Both the position numbers and the translations under genes were made by a program. Below the pieces are notes generated by a model. That model made no database searches. It was not told the DNA's origin and saw nothing but the letters and a program-made list of their open reading frames with translations. Positions 1 through 8,847 of a stretch of 55,863 nt of DNA are shown here, piece by piece. This DNA is from Chryseobacterium gleum (lineage in GTDB: Bacteria > Bacteroidota > Bacteroidia > Flavobacteriales_D > Crocinitomicaceae): the NCBI GenBank assembly GCA_945888595.1, contig CAMDAO010000005.1, positions 1-55,863 on the forward strand. The letters run 5' to 3'. Numbering within the stretch: the stretch's first letter is position 1; each line of letters opens with the position of its first letter.

Positions 1-671
1 GGTTGTTTTAGTTTAAAAATTGAAAATAATCCAGCGAATACATCCTTTATAAAACCGATCAATTTTGCACGAAAAGTATGTTTTTTAATAAGAAAATAGA
101 TTAATACAAGGCATAAAACACATATCGTACTGAAAACTACTATTTTCCAAGGAAACCCATCCACTGCGGGATTTGCTCCAGAAAAATTGTAGTTCTGAAT
201 TTGCTTCATGATCTCAAAAAAATCATGGTAACCAAAATAAGCGGTTAATAATGTTAAAATCATCAGAATAAAAAAATCAACTGCCCTTTCGGCGATTATA
301 CTCCCAAATGAAACAGAAAACGGAATTTCATCAGACCGATATAGCATCGCTGCCCTGGAAGCCTCCCCGGCACGTGGAATCGTAAAATTGACTAAGTATC
401 CAATCATTATGGCATGATACCGGTGCCAAAACTTAGGCGAGTATCCAACCGGTTCGAGTGCATATTTCCAACGCTGAGCGCGCGAGATAAAAGCCACACA
501 ACTCAATAACATCGATGCAATAATCCACAGATAATTTGCTTCCCGAATGGCAGTATAAAACTGTACTTCTTCTTTAGCCGACATATTTGAAAATGAATGC
601 CAAATCAAATATCCTCCAACACAAAGAGGTAATACTGTTTTTATAAGCGTTAGAAAGCTTTTTTTAGACAT
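1..671 (-). CDS. Flippase-like membrane protein (lysylphosphatidylglycerol synthase TM / UPF0104 family), 3' end cut by window edge
   Basis: I translated the minus strand from the ATG at 671 downward; it stays open to the window edge, giving about 223 residues of a longer protein. Hydrophobic segments lie near residues 8-25, 48-65, 88-105, 130-150 and 175-195. The N-terminal half has the pattern of the lysylphosphatidylglycerol-synthase membrane-domain family: SRAQRWKYAL near residue 63, then IPRAGEASRAAMLYRS followed by IIAERAVDF. Family members are inner-membrane proteins thought to move lipids or polyprenyl carriers; this one's substrate is unknown. Its ATG shares one base with the panD stop (TGATG), so the two are probably cotranscribed. 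Relatives commonly keep this gene directly after panD, as here. The C-terminus is outside the window. Confidence 0.75.
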   Translation of the reverse strand, partial: MSKKSFLTLIKTVLPLCVGGYLIWHSFSNMSAKEEVQFYTAIREANYLWIIASMLLSCVAFISRAQRWKYALEPVGYSPKFWHRYHAIMIGYLVNFTIPRAGEASRAAMLYRSDEIPFSVSFGSIIAERAVDFFILMILTLLTAYFGYHDFFEIMKQIQNYNFSGANPAVDGFPWKIVVFSTICVLCLVLIYFLIKKHTFRAKLIGFIKDVFAGLFSIFKLKQ

Positions 672-1021
672 CAGTCTAGAAGATTCGTTTCTTCATTAGG
701 AAAAACAAGAGAAGGTTTAAAAAGCTTTGCTTCTTCGAAATCCATATAACCATAGCCAATAATTATGATCACATCTCCAGTAGCAACCCTTCTAGCAGCA
801 GGACCATTCAAACAAATAGTTCCGCTATTTCGATCACCTTTTATTACATACGTTTCAAATCTTTCACCATTATTAATGTTTACAATTTGAACTCTTTCTC
901 CCTCAATTAGATTGGAAGCAATCATTAATTCTTCATCAATAGTAATACTACCAATATAATTTAAATCAGCTTGTGTAACTTTAACACGGTGTATTTTGGA
1001 CTTTACAACTTGAATCAACAT
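671..1021 (-). CDS. panD: Aspartate 1-decarboxylase (pyruvoyl enzyme)
   Basis: The product has 116 residues, the usual length. It converts L-aspartate to beta-alanine for pantothenate and coenzyme A synthesis in the cytoplasm. The self-cleavage site that makes the pyruvoyl group is visible as Y-I-G24-S25 after a Lys9 expected to bind substrate, and the family segments LNGPAARR and [10 protein letters not shown] are present. A TActTTTG box, the Bacteroidota -7 pattern, lies on the minus strand at 1043-1050, about 20 bases before the ATG, though I see no -33 TTG at the right distance. The gene is coupled to the downstream flippase-like gene by a one-base overlap. panC, which uses beta-alanine, is 21 kb away rather than adjacent as in many Flavobacteriales. 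Confidence 0.93.
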   Translation of the reverse strand: MLIQVVKSKIHRVKVTQADLNYIGSITIDEELMIASNLIEGERVQIVNINNGERFETYVIKGDRNSGTICLNGPAARRVATGDVIIIIGYGYMDFEEAKLFKPSLVFPNEETNLLD

Positions 1022-1231
1022 TTATTCTAAAATTTTCAACGGCAAAAGTAATGAATATTTGGAGAAAAGATGGAAAGATTCAAGAAAGTAAGACATGGTA
1101 GGTTCAAGATGGGGCTTCCAATTATTTCTCCGTTTGCCATGAGACACATATTATTTTTGGATACAGCCTATAAAATTATAGCGGGTGAACTAACTCAAAC
1201 CTATATTTTATAATAAATGCATTAAAGCCTT
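1022..1231. other. Intergenic region, no gene seen
   Basis: These 210 bases lie upstream of panD and downstream of serA. Apart from the TAnnTTTG box for panD I see no ORF, clear hairpin or RNA gene. Confidence 0.5.
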
Positions 1232-3124
1232 TTAATACAAGATTCTGTATCTAATTGTGTTGGGAATCTCTTTTAGCTTTTTCTCTAAATCGAGATTATG
1301 CATATTATCAATATCCGTAATAACATACCCCATACTTTCATTTGTTTTCAAATATTGTCCGACAATATTGTTATCAAACTCCGATAAAATTGTATTTATT
1401 TGCGCTAATACTCCTTTTACATTTTCGTGAATATGCATAATTCGATGTGCACTTTGGAATTCAGGTAATTGAATTTCAGGCAAATTCACACTACCAAATG
1501 TACTGCCTGTATTGATGTATTGAATAATTTTCCTGGAAACAAAATTTCCAATATCAAATTGAGCTTCTTCTGTGCTTCCTCCGACGTGTGGAGTCAAAAT
1601 TACGTTCGGTATACCACATAATTCAGAAATAAAAGTCTCTTCCATACTAGCTGGTTCTTCCGGAAACACATCAATCGCAGCACCTCGCACTTTTCCAGAT
1701 TTTAAATGGACAATCAAAGCGTCTAAATCGACAACATTTCCTCGCGAGAGGTTTAAGAAGATGACACCATCTTTCATGTTTTCAAAGGAATTCGCTGTAA
1801 TTAGATGATCATTACTTAGTCGTTTGTCAACATGCAAGGTAACCACATCTGAGATAGCTAACAATTCATTTAAAGAGGAACATTTTTTTGCATTTCCCAA
1901 GGCCAGTTTATCCGTAATATCATAGAAATAAACATCCATCCCCAAAGCTTCGGCAATGACGGAAAATTGGGAGCCAATGCTTCCATAACCAATAATACCT
2001 AACTTTTTCCCTCTTATTTCTACACTTTTAGAAGCCGATCTATCCCAAATTCCGTTGTGCATTTTCATACTCTTTTCAAAAGTATTACGGATCAACATAA
2101 TCATTTCTCCTAACGCTAATTCTACAACGGACCGAGTACTACTATACGGTGCATTAAATACTGCAATTCCTCTTTTTGAACACTCCTCTAAATTCACTTG
2201 ATTAGTCCCCATGCAAAAAGTTCCAATGGCATGTAATTTATTTGCACAGTCTAAAATTCGGGGAGTAATTTGTGTTTTAGTGCGGATTCCTAGGATTGAA
2301 ACATCTTTAATTCGCTCACATAATTCATCTTCGCTTAAAGGTTCGGTAATCGTTTCTACACTGTATCCCTCTTTTTCAAAAGAGAGAACTGCATCTAGGT
2401 GAATATTTTCCAATAACAGCACACTAATTCTATTTTTAGGATAGGATACCGATGCTTTGTAAGAAAGATCAAATAATATTTCATCTAATGATGGCGCAAG
2501 TCGATCCGCTTTATCAATCACCACTTTTCGACTCACATTTTCTGTGTAGGCATAGAATTTTGTAGCAGCACCTCCTTCTAGGGTTTCGTAATCTGTATAA
2601 CCGTCGCCAATCATAATTACTTCTCCTTCAAGGTCAAGCGACTTTATTTTTAACACTTTTCCCTTATTCTCACATAATTCATCTTTTTCATCAAAACCGA
2701 TGATGTTTCCAGTATGATCAAACCGAAAAGTATTTGCCAGTACTTGATCTGGTTTAATACCAAATGCTTGCACAATAGGAATAATTATTTCCTTGAATCC
2801 ATTAGATATGATATAGATATTGTCGGCATTTTGCTTAAAAAAACTACTATTTCGAACAACAGAATCGGAAACTTTATGCCGCAATGCATCAATAACATTT
2901 CCTAAATGATCGCGATTTGCCGCCAACAAAGCGATTCGTTGTGTCAGCGATTCTTTCAAAGATAATTTCCCTTCCATACCTAAGTTGGTAATTCTTTGAA
3001 TTTCACTTAAAACATGAATTCCGCGGGGATTATTTTCATACACTATTTCACATAAAACATCTAGAGCTTCAACTTGAATAAAAGTACTATCAAAATCGAA
3101 AATAAATGTTTCTTGACTTTTCAT
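1232..3124 (-). CDS. serA: Fused phosphoserine phosphatase / D-3-phosphoglycerate dehydrogenase
   Basis: The protein has 630 residues and carries two serine-pathway enzymes. Residues 1-220 are a HAD phosphatase: motif I DFDST at 10-14, motif II ISNGF near 106-110, and GDGYTD at 173-178. Residues 230-545 are a 2-hydroxyacid dehydrogenase with the NAD-binding glycines GYGSIG at 379-384, LSRGNVVD near 459, the DVFPEEP glutamate near 489 and the TPHVGGS histidine at 513. Residues 560-630 look like an ACT regulatory domain. The first and last steps of serine synthesis from 3-phosphoglycerate are thus in one chain; the aminotransferase SerC is not in this window. I start at the ATG at 3124 because a longer version would add 14 unconserved residues before MKSQETFIFDFDST. 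A TAttTTTG box lies at 3164-3171. An Lrp-type gene diverges upstream. Similar fusions are, to my knowledge, typical of Flavobacteriia. Confidence 0.9.
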   Translation of the reverse strand: MKSQETFIFDFDSTFIQVEALDVLCEIVYENNPRGIHVLSEIQRITNLGMEGKLSLKESLTQRIALLAANRDHLGNVIDALRHKVSDSVVRNSSFFKQNADNIYIISNGFKEIIIPIVQAFGIKPDQVLANTFRFDHTGNIIGFDEKDELCENKGKVLKIKSLDLEGEVIMIGDGYTDYETLEGGAATKFYAYTENVSRKVVIDKADRLAPSLDEILFDLSYKASVSYPKNRISVLLLENIHLDAVLSFEKEGYSVETITEPLSEDELCERIKDVSILGIRTKTQITPRILDCANKLHAIGTFCMGTNQVNLEECSKRGIAVFNAPYSSTRSVVELALGEMIMLIRNTFEKSMKMHNGIWDRSASKSVEIRGKKLGIIGYGSIGSQFSVIAEALGMDVYFYDITDKLALGNAKKCSSLNELLAISDVVTLHVDKRLSNDHLITANSFENMKDGVIFLNLSRGNVVDLDALIVHLKSGKVRGAAIDVFPEEPASMEETFISELCGIPNVILTPHVGGSTEEAQFDIGNFVSRKIIQYINTGSTFGSVNLPEIQLPEFQSAHRIMHIHENVKGVLAQINTILSEFDNNIVGQYLKTNESMGYVITDIDNMHNLDLEKKLKEIPNTIRYRILY

Positions 3125-3423
3125 TATGTTAATTGTTTTATAAAAAAAGATTAAATTGAGGTGCAAAAATACTATTTTTAATAAGGATATCCCTTTTCAG
3201 ATGTATGAAACCTTTCAACTTGTTCCTTTTTTGATCGATCTGCGAATGTTTTTTCATAATTGACATAAAATTATATATAATTACACCCATTTATAAAATA
3301 ATGTTTTTATATTTGTTCACATAATGTATATTATATCATTTTTTTAATCAATTTGATATTTTTAGATAACTAGTTTGTCTTTCAAATAATTAAGTTGAAA
3401 TAATAGTTAAATTTTACGGGGAT

Positions 3424-3885
3424 ATGGAAGTTTTACATCAATTAGATTTTATAAATAAAGAGATCATTAGAAAATTAAGTGAAGACGGGAGATTGCCTTT
3501 TTCTGAATTAGCAAAACAATTAAAAATTTCTAATTCATTAGTTCACCAACGTGTAAAAAAACTACAAGAAGCAGGAATAATTACAGGTTTTTCAGTTCAA
3601 TTAGATGAGAAATCAATGGGTTTTGAGTCATTTACCTATACTGGAATTGTAACAAAAGAGGCTAGATTTGCTTATTCCATAGCAGAAGATCTAAAGAAAA
3701 TACCAGCGGTTGTTGAGTGCCATTGGGTCTCGGGAAAATATGCCCTATTTATTAAGATCGTGGCTAAGAATAATGAAGATCTTAGAAAAATCCTATACGA
3801 ACAAATTCACAATATTGAAGGAGTTGGAAGCACCGATTCATTTATTTCTTTTGGAGCCGCATTTGAAAAAAATGTATGTATATAA
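3424..3885 (+). CDS. Lrp/AsnC-family transcriptional regulator
   Basis: The product has 153 residues, a normal size for the family. Residues 8-60 form the AsnC winged helix-turn-helix (LSEDGRLPFSELAKQLKISN, then VHQRVKKLQEAGII). Residues 65-150 form the ligand-binding RAM domain, with a weakly conserved effector pocket. Such proteins bind DNA as dimers or octamers and respond to amino acids. It is transcribed away from the serB-serA fusion across about 300 AT-rich bases, so control of serine synthesis is a reasonable guess but only an inference from position. No obvious symmetric operator stands out between them. Confidence 0.88.
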   Translation: MEVLHQLDFINKEIIRKLSEDGRLPFSELAKQLKISNSLVHQRVKKLQEAGIITGFSVQLDEKSMGFESFTYTGIVTKEARFAYSIAEDLKKIPAVVECHWVSGKYALFIKIVAKNNEDLRKILYEQIHNIEGVGSTDSFISFGAAFEKNVCI

Positions 3886-4041
3886 AAAGCATCGATTTCT
3901 GTCATTTTTTGAAGGTTTGCTATAAATCTGTGATTTGAATCATGTTTTATGAAAAATAGCGGATGTACTTTTGTTTATTAATCGGGCTATAGATGATTGA
4001 AAAGGAGTAAACTTGGCTAAGGAAAAAATAATTATCCAAAC

Positions 4042-4740
4042 TTATTTTTTTGGTTGCGTTGTTCTTTGTTCGATTCTTTTCTCAAATTTTTCGCCTTTAA
4101 AGATCCTTTGAACAAAAATACCAGGTGTATGAATATCATTTGGGTCTAATTCGCCAGCGGCTACTAATTCTTCGACTTCTGCAATGGTTATCTTCCCTGC
4201 CGTCGCCATCATTGGATTAAAATTTCTGGCAGTTGCCTTAAAAATTAGATTACCTTCCGTATCCCCTTTCCACGCTTTTACAATCGCAAAATCTGCCGTC
4301 AAAGCTTCTTCTAAAATATGAGGTTTTCCATTGTATATTCTCATTTCTTTCCCTTCTGCGATTTCAGTTCCATAACCAGCAGGCGTATAAAATGCAGGGA
4401 TTCCAGCACCACCTGCTCTACATCTTTCTGCCAAAGAACCTTGAGGAATTAAATCTACTTCCAATTCACCGGAAAGCATTTGTCGTTCAAACTCTTCATT
4501 TTCACCAACATACGAACTGATCATCTTCTTTACCTGTTTGCTTTCAAGTAGTAAACCCAAGCCAAAACCATCAACACCAGCATTGTTTGAAATACACGTT
4601 AAATTCTTAACTCCCATTTTCACCAATTGAGCAATAGAATTTTCTGGAATTCCACAAAGACCGAAACCGCCTAGCATTAAGGTCATATTATCTGAAATTC
4701 CTACCAGTGCCTCTTCTACATTATTTACAACTTTATTCAT
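4042..4740 (-). CDS. scoA: 3-oxoacid CoA-transferase (SCOT-type), subunit A
   Basis: The product has 232 residues and matches the alpha subunit of succinyl-CoA:3-ketoacid CoA-transferases. [13 protein letters not shown] near residues 24-36 is the family's glycine-rich CoA-binding segment, followed by ISNNAG and the [15 protein letters not shown] motif near 110-124. The catalytic glutamate resides in subunit B, which is normally the next gene. Here the neighbours are a divergent region with lrp on one side and the PBP1A gene on the other, so subunit B must be elsewhere or absent. The enzyme would move CoA between succinyl-CoA and acetoacetate in ketone-body, leucine or tyrosine breakdown. The hppD remnant at 26 kb hints that tyrosine breakdown is altered in this genome. 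Confidence 0.9.
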   Translation of the reverse strand: MNKVVNNVEEALVGISDNMTLMLGGFGLCGIPENSIAQLVKMGVKNLTCISNNAGVDGFGLGLLLESKQVKKMISSYVGENEEFERQMLSGELEVDLIPQGSLAERCRAGGAGIPAFYTPAGYGTEIAEGKEMRIYNGKPHILEEALTADFAIVKAWKGDTEGNLIFKATARNFNPMMATAGKITIAEVEELVAAGELDPNDIHTPGIFVQRIFKGEKFEKRIEQRTTQPKK

Positions 4741-4832
4741 ACGTACTTTATTTTAAGCGAATCGTAGTATCGACTTTTCGACATCTTTCATCAATTCTCA
4801 TGATTTTCGAGAATTTTACCTACGAAACAAAT

Positions 4833-7379
4833 TTATATTCCAAACAAATTTTCCACCGCTGCTGCTGTTGTGTCATCAACGACCGGTTCTGGTAAATATT
4901 CTCCAGCGCAACCATTTATTTGTTCATTGAAATTTTTTGGTTTTTCAAACGCTGTTGTTGAAATACCGATTTTTGGATCTTTGTATACCTGTTGCATATA
5001 ATATCCATATATCGGCATTGCAGTTCTTGCTCCTTGACCTTGATCTGTCGATCTAAATCTCACTCCCCGGTCTTCTGCACCAACCCACACACCAGTGACC
5101 AATTCTGGAGTTAACCCCATAAACCACCCATCTGAATTATTTTGAGTCGTTCCCGTTTTACCTGCTGTTGGGGCTAATATATTGCCATAAGAAGCACCAC
5201 CTCTTAATCGACTTGCTGTTCCTCCTTGAACAACACCTTCCATCATTTTAATCATGGTATACGCAACATCTTCACTTAATACTTCCTTAGATTCTGATTT
5301 AGCGCTAAAAATTACATTTCCATTTCTATCTTCAATTCTCAAAATGGTTGTTGGTTTTACAAAAACGCCGTGATTGGCAAAAGTAGCTTGTGCGCTAACC
5401 ATTTCATAAAGAGATAAATCCATTGATCCCAAACACATGGATGGCACAATATCATTTTTATTTAGTTTGATGTCCATGTTTTCCATGGTTTTAGCGATCG
5501 TTTGAGGACCTGCTTTTCCTCCCATTGCTTGCATGACGGCAACCGTAATATTGTTTTTAGAAAGAGCTAATCCTTTGGAGACTGAGCACATTCCACCTGA
5601 TAAATTTCCAGAATTTTTTGGGCACCATCTTCCATCGATGTTACCTTCAGGATCTATCAAGTCTACGCAATGTGCCACGTCAGGAAATAGAGTACAAGGT
5701 TTTACAACTCCCATTGCAATCGCTGAAGCATAAACAAATGGTTTCATCGTTGAACCTACCTGTCTTCTTCCTTGACGAACATGATCATATGCGAAATGAT
5801 CGATATTAACACCACCCACCCAAGCTTTCACAAAACCAGTTTGAGGTTCGATTGACATTAAACCAGAATGTAAAAAAGACTTATAGTATCGAATAGAATC
5901 ATTGGGAGAAATGGTTGTATCTTTTTCTTTCACAAATCCAGTCGATTTATCTCCGTTCCATGTAAAAACACGCATACTGACGGGCGTATTAAATACTTTT
6001 TTTATTTCAGCTTCAGCAACTCCAGCATCAACAAGAGATATATACCGTGGGCTATTTCTTCGAGCGCTCGACATTAAAGATTCGGCCTCGGCATCTGTTA
6101 AATCATTGGAAAAAGGGTAATTCCTTAAACGTCTATTGTTTTGATCAAATTGAGGCTGTAATGTTTCACTTAAATGCCGCGCCATTGCGTCTTCAGCATG
6201 CTGCTGCATATTCGCATCAATTGTGGTGTAAATCTTAAGTCCATCTCTGTATATATCCCATGACATTCCATCAGGGTTTTTATATTTCAAACTTCCATCA
6301 GAATTTTTTTCAGAAAATAAATTTGTTAGTTCTTTTCTTAAACCTTCTCTAAAGTATTGAGCAACCCCTCTTTTGTGATCAACTTCCTGATAATTGCAAG
6401 TGAGCGGTTTTTTACTATAAATTATGTATTCCTCATCCGTTATTGTTACGCGAAGAGCAGAATTTTTAGATTTACTATTCTTTAACCATTGAAATAGCAC
6501 CTGATTTCTTCTTTCAAAAGCCCTAGTGCTATCTTTTTTTCTGGCTTCTGCTATTTCATCCTTTGTTATTGAAGAAGGAGAAACCTCATTTCTATTTGCT
6601 AGGTAGGTCCGATAATTTTTAATTTGAAAAGTATGTGGATTATATAATGTTGGATTTTTACACATTCCGATCAACATCGCTGCTTGATCCTTTGTTAGAT
6701 TTTTTGGCGTTGTGTTAAAATATACTTTCGCTGCATTTTCTATCCCAACCGCGTTATATAAGAAATCAAATTGATTCAAATACATCGTGATTATTTCCTC
6801 TTTCGTATATCTTTGTTCCAAGCGGGTTGCAATAATATTTTCTCTTGCTTTTTCATTGATACGACTAAAAATTCTACCGATTTTCCCCCCGCCAGAAGAA
6901 GAAAAAGCAACCCCATTTGCTCTAGCAATATCTTCTTTTTCACGTTGTTGCAAAGTAAAAAGAAGTTTGGCTAATTGCTGTGTAATTGTTGAAGCACCGC
7001 CTGCACCGCCTGCACTAACAATCGCTCGGCCTATTGCCTTAAAATCTGCACCTGAATGCTCTATAAATCTTTCGTCTTCCGTAGAAATTAGAGCATCAGT
7101 CACAAATGGAGAAATTGATTTATAAGGAACACTTGTCCGGTTGATTTTCCAATACCTTCCTAATTCTGTTTCACCATCATCGGCTAGTACTACCGAAGCT
7201 AATAATTCAGGAGGCGTTTCCAAAGAAGCCACGGTAGGTAAACTATCATTGGGCTGCAATAACAATAGGCAAGTCACTAAAATTATAGGAAAAAGCCCTA
7301 AAACCCAAAAAATACGAGTGACTTTCCTCTTTTCTTTATCAGAAAATGCAGGCTTTTGAGCAGTGTTTTTATTATTCAT
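4833..7379 (-). CDS. mrcA: Class A penicillin-binding protein 1A (glycosyltransferase/transpeptidase)
   Basis: This 848-residue bifunctional enzyme polymerises lipid II and cross-links peptidoglycan. A cytoplasmic tail is followed by one membrane helix at about residues 23-42. The GT51 domain (about 85-270) has EDERF with catalytic Glu101 and the ASTITQQLAK motif at 129-138. The penicillin-binding transpeptidase domain (about 500-810) has the nucleophile motif STMK at 543-546, SKN at 607-609 and KTGT at 741-744. It sits upstream of the RodA-PBP2-MreBCD block in reading direction and is separated from rodA by only 70 bases, so cotranscription is possible. All catalytic motifs are intact. Confidence 0.95.
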   Translation of the reverse strand: MNNKNTAQKPAFSDKEKRKVTRIFWVLGLFPIILVTCLLLLQPNDSLPTVASLETPPELLASVVLADDGETELGRYWKINRTSVPYKSISPFVTDALISTEDERFIEHSGADFKAIGRAIVSAGGAGGASTITQQLAKLLFTLQQREKEDIARANGVAFSSSGGGKIGRIFSRINEKARENIIATRLEQRYTKEEIITMYLNQFDFLYNAVGIENAAKVYFNTTPKNLTKDQAAMLIGMCKNPTLYNPHTFQIKNYRTYLANRNEVSPSSITKDEIAEARKKDSTRAFERRNQVLFQWLKNSKSKNSALRVTITDEEYIIYSKKPLTCNYQEVDHKRGVAQYFREGLRKELTNLFSEKNSDGSLKYKNPDGMSWDIYRDGLKIYTTIDANMQQHAEDAMARHLSETLQPQFDQNNRRLRNYPFSNDLTDAEAESLMSSARRNSPRYISLVDAGVAEAEIKKVFNTPVSMRVFTWNGDKSTGFVKEKDTTISPNDSIRYYKSFLHSGLMSIEPQTGFVKAWVGGVNIDHFAYDHVRQGRRQVGSTMKPFVYASAIAMGVVKPCTLFPDVAHCVDLIDPEGNIDGRWCPKNSGNLSGGMCSVSKGLALSKNNITVAVMQAMGGKAGPQTIAKTMENMDIKLNKNDIVPSMCLGSMDLSLYEMVSAQATFANHGVFVKPTTILRIEDRNGNVIFSAKSESKEVLSEDVAYTMIKMMEGVVQGGTASRLRGGASYGNILAPTAGKTGTTQNNSDGWFMGLTPELVTGVWVGAEDRGVRFRSTDQGQGARTAMPIYGYYMQQVYKDPKIGISTTAFEKPKNFNEQINGCAGEYLPEPVVDDTTAAAVENLFGI

Positions 7380-7449
7380 TGAGTTGGTACAATTTACTGT
7401 AAAAATAAAAAAATCTTTGATTCAAATTACATTCTAGAAGAAACTTGAG

Positions 7450-8847
7450 TTATTGCAAAATATAACTTCGTTGACTATCTAGTTTTAATAAAATAAACAT
7501 AAACATTGAAAAAGACATCATGGAAGATCCACCATAGCTAAAAAAGGGTAGAGGAATTCCTATAACTGGTGCAAAGCCAATATCCATGCCAATGTTTACG
7601 GCAAAGTGATAAAATAAAATCATGGCTACCGTGTAAGCATATATTCTAATAAATCGTGATTTTTGTCTTTCTGCAATCATAATAATTCTGAATAACATAA
7701 ACATATATAAGCACACCAAAATGAAGGAGCCTAAAAAGCCCCATTCTTCAGCAAATGGGCAAAAAATAAAGTCGGTTTCACTCTCGGGTACGTGGTTACT
7801 TTCTACACTTGAAACAGAAGCTTTGTTATACCCTTTTCCTAGAAATCTTCCAGAACCTACCGCAGCCATTGCCCTATTTCTATTATAATCATCGCCGTCA
7901 ATATCTTCTCTTAGACCTAATAGAAGTTCAATTCTATCTTTTTGATGAGGTGCCATACCCTGAAATAGGGTACTGACACTTAAAGATATAGAAGTACAAA
8001 GAGAAAAACCAATAGCAATAATAAAGAGGGCATTTTTTCTATCTCTTTTTGAACCAATATACCTTAATAGCATCAAGACAACAATCGAAATAGTCGCTAT
8101 GGTTAAAATAACACCTGCAACCCCCGGAATTTGAACTCCAGGTAAAAAATCAAAAGTAATTTTATTATTACTGACTAAGAGTGTTGCAATGCATAAAAAC
8201 ACAACAGCAAATAAGATCGGAATAAAATGGCTACCCACCCAAGTTTGCTTAAATTTTATACCAGGAATTAAATTAACAACCTTTAAAACTAGCGGATCGT
8301 ATGACAAACCTTCTCTGTACATTACGAATAAAAAAGAAGTATAAACGACAAAAGTTCCAGCATCAGGTTGCAGGAGTATCAGAATCATTGGTACTAGAAT
8401 AATCAAGTTAGCGATCATTACCGTTTGCAGATTTTGTAATTTAATATTTACGCTACTGATATATTTTGCTAGTAAAAGGGCGGTTCCAATCTTAGCAAAT
8501 TCGGCGGGTTGGATACCTAATGTACCGATGCCTAACCATGCTCTTGCACCAAATCTGGCAGGCATAAATAATACGACTACCAATAAAACAATTGTAAAGA
8601 GATAAATAGGGGTTGCAAATTTTCTATAAATATCAGCATCTATTAAAAGGACGAGAAGTCCCAAAAATAAGGAAACGATAAGCCAAACAACTTGTTTCCC
8701 ATATTTTTGCGAAAAATCAAATAAGTTCGGTGCATCTGGATTATAGGCAGTAGAATAAACAGTTGCTAAACCTAAACCCATAAGAATCATAAAGACAGCA
8801 AAAAGTGGCCAGTCAATATTTGTGGTTATTTTTTCACCTTTTCTCAT
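7450..8847 (-). CDS. rodA: Rod-shape peptidoglycan polymerase RodA (SEDS family)
   Basis: The product has 465 residues with about ten membrane helices. SEDS family signatures are visible: QPAEFAK near residues 113-119, ILLQPDAGT near 155-163, and SETDFIF plus EEWGFLG near 350-365. RodA polymerises glycan strands from lipid II and works with the transpeptidase PBP2, whose gene precedes it and overlaps it by four bases (ATGA). RodA rather than FtsW is chosen because of this PBP2/MreBCD context. The chain is longer than E. coli RodA (370), with extra membrane segments in the middle, a pattern I believe is common in Bacteroidota. Confidence 0.93.
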   Translation of the reverse strand: MRKGEKITTNIDWPLFAVFMILMGLGLATVYSTAYNPDAPNLFDFSQKYGKQVVWLIVSLFLGLLVLLIDADIYRKFATPIYLFTIVLLVVVLFMPARFGARAWLGIGTLGIQPAEFAKIGTALLLAKYISSVNIKLQNLQTVMIANLIILVPMILILLQPDAGTFVVYTSFLFVMYREGLSYDPLVLKVVNLIPGIKFKQTWVGSHFIPILFAVVFLCIATLLVSNNKITFDFLPGVQIPGVAGVILTIATISIVVLMLLRYIGSKRDRKNALFIIAIGFSLCTSISLSVSTLFQGMAPHQKDRIELLLGLREDIDGDDYNRNRAMAAVGSGRFLGKGYNKASVSSVESNHVPESETDFIFCPFAEEWGFLGSFILVCLYMFMLFRIIMIAERQKSRFIRIYAYTVAMILFYHFAVNIGMDIGFAPVIGIPLPFFSYGGSSMMSFSMFMFILLKLDSQRSYILQ

